A stretch of 64,000 bases of DNA from Vitrella brassicaformis (taxonomy: Eukaryota > Sar > Vitrellaceae): NCBI GenBank assembly GCA_001179505.1, contig CDMY01000759.1:6654-70653 (forward strand), written 5' to 3'. The position numbers and the translations under genes are program-made. Under the pieces are notes generated by a model, which was not told the DNA's origin, did not search any database, and saw only the letters and a list, made by a program, of their open reading frames with translations. Position 1 is the stretch's first letter. The number at the start of each line of letters is the position of its first letter. This document shows positions 56,340 through 64,000 of this stretch, one piece after another.

Positions 56340-56590
56340 CAAAAAAAGACTGCGAATAAAACATTCAAGAATTCCATTCTCCTGTGCTTCCGCCGCCCTC
56401 CCTTCCCATCCCGGGCCGCTCTTCTTCCCAAGGCTCTCGCACCACCACACTTTCTGAAATCGTCAGCCCTGCTCGACGTCTGGTGGATGGGTGGGCTGTC
56501 CGTCAGCACATCGCCCGCTATCGCCGCCGAGGACGACACACACATGGGTGGCACGGGTGGCTCGAACGCGCCAAAATGCTGAGACGCCAT
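56336..56590 (-). CDS. Possible 84-codon ORF starting in repeat R
   Basis: The ATG at 56590 lies in the end of repeat R and gives MASQHFGAFEPPVPPMCVSS, sharing MASQHFG with the gene at 40211. It ends FLNVLFAVFFC. No intron, no domain. It could be a short uORF, the first exon of an unseen gene, or chance. Low support. Confidence 0.2.
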   Translation of the reverse strand: MASQHFGAFEPPVPPMCVSSSAAIAGDVLTDSPPIHQTSSRADDFRKCGGARALGRRAARDGKGGRRKHRRMEFLNVLFAVFFC

Positions 56591-56923
56591 TCGAGCTCGC
56601 AGATCGGAGACGGGGCGCGGCAGAGCAGCTGTTTTCTCCACGAACAGATGATGCAAGCAATGATCTCCCTCGGCGAGAATTGGAGACGGGACGGGAAATT
56701 CGAAATTCGACCCACTTTTCCCAATTTTCATCCACACTCGACTTCTCAGCCTTCTTTCGGCCACAGATCCCCCGTTTCTTTTTCTTTTCACTCGCTTTTT
56801 GGCTTATGTGGTCCGCCCCATCCCCTCCCGCCCCTCCCAACTCGTCCGGCTTTTGCCTGCCATTTCCTTCCTCTACCGCCGTGGCACCCTTCCTTTTTGC
56901 TGAACGGTGGCGCTGTCTGACCC
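56580..56923 (-). repeat. Repeat R, copy B
   Basis: About 344 bp, the reverse complement of a sequence highly similar to 23855-24200. Contains the conserved core CGAATTTCCCGTCCCGTCTC and ends at GGCGTCTCA. Similarity to copy C goes on for another 10 bp (to 56570). It lies upstream of the plus-strand paralogue at 57511. Confidence 0.88.
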
Positions 56924-57510
56924 TGTCTGGCGTCAACTGAGTGCGCCGACGCCGCCGTTCAGGAAGTACACGTGTCATGTACTTGGCTTGGCTGCGGTGA
57001 CGGTACGATGTATGGATGATGGTACGATGCAGCGATGGTCCGTTTCATCGCTGCAGTGATCTCATCTGTTGTAATGCCTGTGTGCAGATGAAATTTTGAG
57101 CTCAAGAGGTCAATTCACGTATGTCCTTGGTCATTGTTGTGTGTACAGCTGCAGATGGAATCTTTTTCTTTTTTTTTCCTGGTGGCCGTCTCCTCTTCTC
57201 GACGAAGTCCTAAACAGGTGAATGAAGTATTCAATGAATCAAGTGTTCAGAGTGCACTAGCTTTGCCTTTGCTGCTTTACAGGCGACTCGTTTTCATTCC
57301 AAGAAAGCAAAAGAAACCCGGTGAGCGGAAACAACCGAGGAAAGTTGAGCGCATTCTGTTCGACCGCTGAGTGAGGAATGAGGAACCTGCACTGTGTTTG
57401 TGTGGAATGCATCTGTCTGTTTTTTCTTCTGTGTGTTTTTTCTCCGCACGAGGACACCCTCTCGCTACCCCACCACATGGTTGTTCCTGTCCTGCCCACC
57501 GCCAGCTGCC
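56924..57510. other. 5' flank of the duplicated paralogue
   Basis: About 590 bp between repeat R and the ATG at 57511. Contains tandem GGTACGATG units near 57001-57026 and a T-rich run near 57163. Probably promoter and 5' UTR, possibly with a non-coding exon. No other gene. Confidence 0.4.
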
Positions 57511-58535
57511 ATGTCGTACATGTCGTGGCCCGACCGGCCTGAGATGCCCAAGGAGCTGCCCAAGGACCCCGCCACCATCGAATGGCCGCGGATGCAGGAC
57601 GACGAGATAACTGACATGAATAAGTTTGCCGTTCTACACTTCCACTTCCCACAGGGGAGTGAGGAGGCAAACAGAGAGGGCGGGGAGGCTTTGCATGCGC
57701 TTCATGCCTGCTGTGTGTGTCTTGTGGCTGTAGGAGTTGAAGCGGCGCATGGACACGATGGACCCCCAGCTCAAGCACCTGGTCTACCTACGGGCCGATG
57801 AGTGGTATAAACTGGGCATCTTGGTACGCATACAAGGCACACACACAACGGACCAAAGCGGTGGTTCTTCGGCCCGTCTCATCTGTCTGTTGTGCCTGCC
57901 TGCCTGTGCTGTCTTGCTACTCTTCAGAAACGGTCCAAGGAGACCAACTCATCAGGAACAAGGGCACCACTTTGCAGACCCATGCGGCTCCTCCCTCACC
58001 CGTGGCTGCCGCCCAGCCACTCGGAGACCGTGACGACGTCGCTGACGACGCCTATGAGGACGAGGACGACGCAGCCGCCGCACCAACGGCTGGCATGCCG
58101 CCCACACCACCCGCACTCGCCCCGCCACCCGCACACCGCCCATCACTCCCACCCCCGCTGCCGATGATTGTCATGGGCCCGCGCGGCCGGTGCACCCCCA
58201 TCCCGGCAGAGGCACCCCACGTGGCCTTCCAGTGCGGTCTGTTCCCCTTCCCCCCACTCCAGCACCACCCATACATGTACCCGGCTCCCCACGTCCCACC
58301 GCAGCTGCTGCCCTTCCCCCCGCTCCAGCAGCACCAGCACCAGCACCAGCACCAGCACCAGCCCCGCCACTCCTCCCGCCCGCACCAGGCGCGGGACCGG
58401 TCGCGGAGCCCCCCTCAGGCCAATGACGTTTGCAGGGTAACGAACATACGATGAGACATGCCGAATACATGGCCTGCATCTGTCTGTCTGTCTGTCTGGG
58501 TCTCTGTCTGTCTGGGGCTCTGCCTGTGGCTCCGT

Positions 58536-58564
58536 GCAGATCGCTGCCTACATTCTATATTTGC
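58536..58564 (+). repeat. 29-bp motif, copy 1 of 3, at an exon start
   Basis: GCAGATCGCTGCCTACATTC followed by TATATTTGC. It spans a 3' splice site in the modular gene. Related copies are at 61418-61446 (27 of 29 bases) and, shorter, at 61509-61532. Confidence 0.75.
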
Positions 58565-60039
58565 CAAGACGGGTGCACCAATTCCTCTGCTGCCACCGCG
58601 AGCAGCCCCCGGCATGAAGATACACCCGCCCAAGGAGGAGGACATGCCGAAGGACCCCGCCACCATCGAGTGGCCGCAGCTGACGGACGACGAGGAGACC
58701 CTCACGATGGAGACCAACACTCTCAGCACCGACCCCGACACGTACCTGCCGTGTTTGAGCCCAGGCCTGCCCTTCTCCAAGATCGGCCGCATTCAATTCA
58801 CGGCGCCCGAGGCCACCAGCATCAGCTGCAGCCCCAGGACCATCGCGCGCGCCGACGTCGCTCGACCGGCCAACAGCCTCAGCGGTTTGGGTGCGGTGAC
58901 GCCCAGCGTGTGGAATATCAGGACGCATCCGCTGGAGCGGCCATACATATTCACAGTGACGGCCAAGTACTTCAGCAGCATCGCCACCTGCTTCTACACC
59001 GTCAAGGACCTCAAGTGAGTTGGTGGATGGATGGATGGCTGTTTCTCTCTCTGTCCCCCTATCTGTGTGAATGGCTGCATGAATGGGTGTGTTGCAATGC
59101 ATGGCTGTGTGTGTGCCTCAGATTAGCCATCGATGCGCCCAGCAACACATGGCAGACACGTGGGACACAGACAGCAGATGGCCGCAAAAACATCCGTCTC
59201 AGCATGAAAGGACTGCTCAACAGGCCGAGGAGCGTGACGCTGCTCATTGGGGACGGGGCGGGTCTGCTGCTGGAAGCTGAGACGGAGTGGGAGTGGCGTC
59301 CCGAGCTCAAGCGGCTGGTCGTGTGGGTGCCTGGCGGGTCGCTCCCAGAGATGCGGATCAACATGGGGCCATTGCAATCCCGGTTCCTGATCAGACTGGT
59401 AGGAGAGGGAGGGAAGGGGGGAGGGAGACGGGGAGACAGGGAGGGACAGGGAGCTTCCGGCGTGGCAGCATGTACGAGCCGCACCATCTGCCGTGCGTGA
59501 GTACCGGCCTCCCGCTGTCCAAGGTCGGCCAGATTCGCATCGTGTCACTCGAGGCCACCAACATCATCTGCCGCCCCAACTCGATCTCGTTCCCCGACTG
59601 GCAAGGTCGGGGTGCTGGACGACGGCAGACCTGTTCTGTTCAAGCTCCTTCCGCCCAGCAAGAGGACTGAGGCCAAGCTCGAAGCTTTCTGCCTCAACCT
59701 TGCTGACAGCCACCAGGCGCCTCACCAGCCCCTTCGTCCGGCCACTAGGCGATGCTGCGTTCGATGCCATTCTGCAGGAGGAGGACGGACCACAGCAAGA
59801 GTGCGTTGCAGTGGTCATGGAATTCCTCGGTGAGAGGGGGACACAGACAGCACTACGTGTAGAACAGCGACTGGTTCCTCTGTCTGTCTGTGATGTCCAC
59901 TCACTGCTCGCTCAGCTCCCCCCGGCTGGAATTCCATCACCACCTCGCTGTCCGCTGTCAGTGTCTCGAAGACGCGAGAGCAGCTCCTGACCGACGATCG
60001 GGAGGAGTGGTTCGAAAAGGTGGCCCTCATCGACGACAA

Positions 60040-60541
60040 CTGTCGGCAGCTGCTCGCCATCCACGTGCTGACGATCCCTGGCCGCAAGGCAGGCCTGACA
60101 GTCCACCATCTGGCCGGGTCTGACCATGCCGTCAGTGACCTGTATCTCGCCACCAACGCTGTCACGGCCGTCGCGAAACCACGTGATGCGGACAACAAGG
60201 TGAAGTCCAAGCTGCCACCCGGCTCCCCTTCCGTCGCCCTCCACATAGATCTCGCCAGCACAATACTACTGGACACGCCCGCCAACGTGCGCCGGTACCT
60301 GGAGCGCGAGTACACCACTGACCTCACCATCCCAGAGGCCCTCAGCCGTGACAGCAACAGTGACCGCCTGTTTGCCTTCGTCCCCTTCGACCTAGGCGAG
60401 CAGGCAAGCCACTGGGGGAGGCGCCCGAGGTGGGCGTCCTCGTCGTTGAGCAGTGGCGGAGGGAGGGGCGGGGGTGCACGGGCCTGACACACCCACCGCG
60501 CGCCGCTACCGCGAGCTCTACCAGCAGCTCGACACATTCCT
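60040..60541 (+). repeat. Tandem duplication, unit 1
   Basis: Coding unit with TCGGGTCGGACCACGCTGTCA-like sequence, similar in order and content to 60758-61290. Units start at the segment for CRQLLAIHVLTI and end at QLDTFLDEW. Unit 1 lacks about 25 bp relative to unit 2 near 60400. Confidence 0.8.
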
Positions 60542-60757
60542 GGACGAGTGGGTGGGACAGCGAGCGCGTGTGTGTCGTGGTGGCGAAGTTCTTGGGCGGG
60601 CATGAATGAGGAGGGGGAGGGACAGATACGTCACAGCATTCCACCGGTCTGTCTGTGCTGTGCTGTGCTGTGTACTGCAGGTAATGCTGCGGAGAAGGGC
60701 TACAGTTCGATCACGACCGAGCTGCACGAGAGGAACGTTCCCATGATGTGTTGAACA

Positions 60758-61290
60758 TGTGCCGGCGCATCCTCGGCGTCCACATCCTCACCATCAGAGG
60801 CCGCAAGGTGGCCCTCGAGCGCAACCAACTTGTCGGGTCGGACCACGCTGTCAGCGACCTCTATCTGCACGGCGACACATTGGCAAAGATCACGTGGCCA
60901 CGGGGGGACGACGGCAAAGTCATTGCAAAGCTGTTCCCCCGGCACCCCTTCCCCCGCCCGCCACATCGACTCGGTCAACACCATTCTGCTCGACTCGCCC
61001 GCCAACGTGCGCACCTACCTGGAGAAGGAGTACCCCACCGACCTCGCCCTCCCACGAGCCCTCCTCGACGAGAGCACCCCAGATCGGCTCTTCGCCTTCG
61101 TCCCGTTTGACCTAGACGAGCAGAAGGAGATCGGCCAGGTCCCCAACGGCAAGCCTCAGGAGGAGGCGCCCGAGGTGGGCATCTTCATCGTCGAGCAGTG
61201 GCGGAGGGAGGGGAAGGGGCAGGACGGCTCTGACACACCCACCGCCCGCCGCTACCAAGAGCTGTATCGGCAGCTCGACACATTCCTCGA
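60758..61290 (+). repeat. Tandem duplication, unit 2
   Basis: Second copy of the unit at 60040-60541, about 720 bp downstream. Its two halves are open in different frames, shifted in the CCCCC run at 60936-60940. Confidence 0.8.
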
Positions 61291-61327
61291 CGTGTGGGCG
61301 GCCGATGGGGATGGTGGTGGACGGTGA

Positions 61328-61747
61328 GGCGATTGCAGTGTCTAGTGAGGGCCTCGTCCTGCAGACAACGAATGGACTGGAGTTTGTGCCTCTGTCTGTG
61401 TGTACACGCACGTGAGTGCAGATGGCTGCCTACATTTTATATTTGCGGTCTGTGGATTTGAAGACACCTCGCTGCAGACGAGGACAAAGAAGCGTGAGAC
61501 AGCATTGTATCGCTGCCTGCATTTTATATTGCGTGGGCGCCTTCCCTTCTTCGTCGTATTTACTCATTGCATGGCCAGTGAGTGATGTGTGGACACATGT
61601 TGAGCGCAAATCGCCATTCCCATAACACGTACCGTCTCTATGGAGCACCTGAGTCTCAAACCTCTACTCTACAATGGAGGATCAAACACGTCTCAGACGC
61701 ACGGAAAAGGTATGAAATGGCCGCATCCATCCCCTGCCGGCATTCCT
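61328..61747. other. Intergenic region with two further copies of the 29-bp motif
   Basis: 420 bp between the modular gene and the RING gene (convergent). Copies of the motif lie at 61418-61446 and 61509-61532. The sequence before the first copy (TGTACACGCACGTGAGTGCAG) looks like an intron end, suggesting a decayed further exon copy. Confidence 0.5.
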
Positions 61748-63262
61748 TCACACGTACATATACTCTATCCGTTGGATTGGCCCGCGGCACTTGGCACACT
61801 GCCGCTCGGCAGCAGGTAGGGCTATCACCTGCTGGGCGCACGCCGCACACATGTACAAATGCCTCTGACACACGCACACACACACACACACAGAGGGCAC
61901 ACAAGGAACATGTAAGCACGGTGGATCGGTCGCTACTGTCTCAGGCCGGTCGATTCACTTACACATGGGAAGACGGCGACCGACTTGTCGGCATCCAAAC
62001 ACACCGCACACTTGGTCGCTTCCTCTAACCTGCACAAACACAACACAGGAAAGAGAAAGGCATGTGAGAGCCCACCCCGGCAGCTGATGTGCATCGGCAT
62101 ACCTCTCCTTGAGCTCGTCGTTCTCCTTGGTGACTGTTCTGAGCCTCTCGTCCGCCTCATCCAGGGCGCTCTGCACCGCCTCTTCGACCCCACTAAGGCA
62201 CCCACGATCAGGAGGGGGGAGGGGGGCTGACGCTGGTGACGGTGGCTGTGTCGAGGCCGCAGACGGGAAGAAGGCTGGGGCATCGGGATTCAGCCCTCGA
62301 GCAGGGGGGCGAACGGGACAGGTTGGGGGAGGGAGGAGGGGAGGGAGAGGGGCGAAGGGAATGGCATGGGGCAAGGGGGGCGGTGGACATTGCTTGCGGA
62401 TAGCCGAGAGGGCCTTCTTGTGGTATGTGATGTCAAATTCTTGCGAAGGTCCGAGCTCGAAGGATCCTTTGACGAACTTGCGGACCGGCACGCGGATCTG
62501 CCACAGCCCCCTCACTCGTGACAGCGATGAGAGGCTCGAGCGGAGAAAAATCTCCACGTGCTGCGCGCCCCACCGATCACGCTCTGCACACACAGACAGA
62601 ACAAAGACAGGCACAAGTCGATAATATCTTTCCCCTGTTCCCTCCCTCTGCTAACCATTGAGCTTCACCTCGACTTCCAGCTGCTGTATCTCGGGTATCT
62701 CGTCCCTCCTCTCGCCCCACGTGAAGGGCGTCAGCTTCTCCACCTCCCTCATTTGCACATGCATGTACGTGATGGTCTTGCGGGGACCCATCGCCAGCAG
62801 CAGACCCAGCACCTCATCCGCACTCCCCTTGACGTGCAACTTCTGCAGCTTAGGCATCGCATTCGCCAGCCATCCACCCGCCTCTAGCATTCGGTCGCCC
62901 ACATAAAGGTCCCTCGCCTCAGGGAAGGCGCCGTGGCTGAGATGGCGCAGAAGGGCCGGCTGCTCGTAATGACAGGTGGCGGTTCCGCTTGTGTATATGT
63001 AGACGCTCCTCGCGTAAGAAAATGTCAGTGCCGAGATGACTGCCACCTCGCCCCATTCTGGGGTAGCCAGCCGTCGGGTTTGGAGAGGACCCGGCGCAGA
63101 GCTGATATCCCATTCGACGGCGTCTGCTTGTCCGGCGAGTTGACCCACGACGTCCCTTGCGAGTTTGTCCCTGGGTAGGCTGATGAGCAGGGGAAGGGCG
63201 AAGACGCGCTTGCCACCCCGCCGCTTGGGCGCTTTGTGGCGAGTCGGTTGCTGGATGGGCAT
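61748..63262 (-). CDS. C3HC4 RING-finger protein (probable E3 ubiquitin ligase)
   Basis: Starts MPIQQPTRHKAPKRRGGKRV at 63262. The first exon has a leucine-rich, F-box-family-like region: LPLLISLPRDKLARDVVGQL, FPEARDLYVGDRMLEAGGWL and AMPKLQKLHVKGSADEVLGL. Exon 2 gives GSFELGPSQEFDITYHKKAL, a Pro-rich linker and a short helix (VEEAVQSALDEADERLRTVT). After an intron, KCAVCLDADKSVAVFPC joins at a GT-AG intron to RHLYMCAACAQQVIALPAAE, then RQCAKCRGPIQRIEYMYV and the stop at 61748. The spacing C-x2-C-x10-C-x-H-x3-C-x2-C-x11-C-x2-C is a C-terminal C3HC4 RING of the type in many E3 ligases. Such proteins bring E2-ubiquitin to a substrate; the N-terminal region could be the substrate-binding part. 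Substrate unknown. Confidence 0.8.
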
Positions 63263-64000
63263 CCTGCGGTCGGGGAGTGAGGCGGCGATGAGAGCGAAGT
63301 TTGAACCTTCGGCGGGGGGTGTCAGACGATCTCACAGGGTCTCACGTCGCCAGGTATTGAACGGGATCAAAGCCTCTCGCCGCGATCGAGAACCCAATCC
63401 TCAGAAAGCATGTTTGCACTGCAATGGGGCTGTCGCAGCTTTCCCTGCAACGCATGCAGACTGCAAGCTTTCGCTGACGCCCCCTCCTGATCTTCGGCGG
63501 CATGCAGATCTTCCAAGCGACCGGGCATACGTCCGCTCCCACCCAGACAGAAAATGCACACCTGCACTCATCGATGTGCCCATGTATGTCCATTGGCATC
63601 ATGTTCGCACGAATGACGTATGCAATTGGACGCAGGTGTATGACATGGAATATTGACCAAACAAAGAGGACAGATCTCCTCGCTCATGTCAACAGCGTCG
63701 TCTAGGTAGGCATGAGTGTGTGGTCGTTCCCCATCTGTGCATCTCTGTCCCCCGCGCCGCAACCCCAAAGCCACAACACGGTTTCTGTGCTGCTGCTGTA
63801 GAGTTGCAGGCTGACGGACTAGCAGCACAGAGTGGAAAGCCACACGCAGGAAAGACCGACGCACCTCTTAGGAACGCAATCGAGCCAACAGAAAAAACAC
63901 CGAGAAAGGTCACGTCAACCCTCCGTCTTAGCACTAGTGGCTCTGCGTGTGTCGTCCTTCGTCTGTGCGTCGGCCTTGTGTGACGGATGCTTCAACGAGA
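63263..64000. other. Right-end region without a recognised gene
   Basis: About 740 bp upstream of the RING gene. Holds its promoter. Open frames here lack domains or convincing splice signals. A gene starting to the right cannot be excluded. Confidence 0.4.

Larger units (their letters stand above)
57511..61327 (+). pseudogene. Modular gene of unknown function with tandem duplications and frameshifts
   Basis: Starts MSYMSWPDRPEMPKELPKDP at 57511. The module PKDPATIEWP occurs twice (near 57560 and 58645). Between them lies a Pro/His-rich exon with a HQ repeat (58326-58365). The next exons give LPCLSPGLPFSKIGRIQFTA, CFYTVKDLK, LAIDAPSNTWQTRG and EWEWRPELKRLVVWVPGG. LPCVSTGLPLSKVGQIRIVS then repeats the earlier unit and is closest to the 22.3-23.8 kb paralogue. 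From 60 kb, LLAIHVLTIPGRKAGLTVHH...ILLDTPANVRRYLERE...SDRLFAFVPFDLGEQ is followed by a second copy (LGVHILTIRGRKVALERNQL...ILLDSPANVRTYLEKE...DRLFAFVPFDLDEQ). Copy 1 has an out-of-frame deletion near 60400; copy 2 has a shift near 60936 in a run of C and an early stop at 60752. No exon join near 57650 keeps the frame with a plain GT donor. Either a decaying gene or one with assembly errors. No known domain. Confidence 0.5.

Noticed and set aside
56384-56920. 178-codon plus frame across repeat R copy B
   Set aside because: Copy A has single-base indels that break the same frame, so the repeat is not under coding selection.
63568-63864. Minus frame with EEICPLCLVNI as a RING finger
   Set aside because: Only one Cys pair fits; the rest of the zinc-binding pattern is missing.

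Overview
This is a window of a eukaryotic nuclear genome, GC-rich and very intron-dense. Most genes are broken into many short exons, and the introns carry (TG)n/(CA)n and TGTC/GATG simple repeats, often running into the 3' splice site. Genes lie on both strands, close together, several in head-to-head pairs. The content suggests a free-living photosynthetic or plastid-bearing protist, best matched by a chromerid alveolate such as Vitrella: a sigma-70 factor with an N-terminal hydrophobic leader (plastid type), a polycystin-like channel, a P2X-type channel, an ASH/coiled-coil protein and several lineage-specific families. The organism call is inference from gene content and intron style.

Layout. 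0-12.5 kb: a UDP-glucuronate 4-epimerase (minus) diverges from a long USP47-like deubiquitinase (plus). 12.5-16 kb: a small secreted protein lies between two ~500 bp direct repeats that have a tRNA-like A-box near their heads. 16-19.9 kb: an F-box-like protein, preceded by two perfect 16-bp palindromes. 19.9-22.3 kb: no gene seen. 22.3-24.2 kb: a 5'-truncated paralogue (minus) of a gene at 57.5-61.3 kb; both have the same ~345 bp repeat (called R here) on their upstream side. 24.7-26.5 kb: a P2X-type receptor (minus), 68 bp head to head with a >10 kb gene for an ASH-domain coiled-coil protein carrying many TQT motifs. 37.5-39.9 kb: an ankyrin-like protein. 40.2-41.9 kb: a secreted or membrane-anchored protein resembling bacterial family-3 solute-binding proteins, whose start codon lies in a fragment of R. 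42.1-46.5 kb: a polycystin-like channel, head to head with a GNAT acetyltransferase. 48.2-49.8 kb: an EF-hand/calcyphosin-like protein. 50.9-56.1 kb: a sigma-70 factor fused in frame to a ferredoxin-NADP-reductase-like domain. 57.5-61.3 kb: the duplicated, partly decayed paralogue. 61.7-63.3 kb: a C3HC4 RING protein.

There is no operon logic. The most notable points are the sigma factor/FNR-like fusion, the R repeat that supplies ATG codons at three places, the array of LC8-type TQT motifs, and a P2X receptor and a polycystin-like channel in the same window. All exon joins were read by eye from GT/AG sites and frame continuity, so gene ends and first exons are less certain than the domains.
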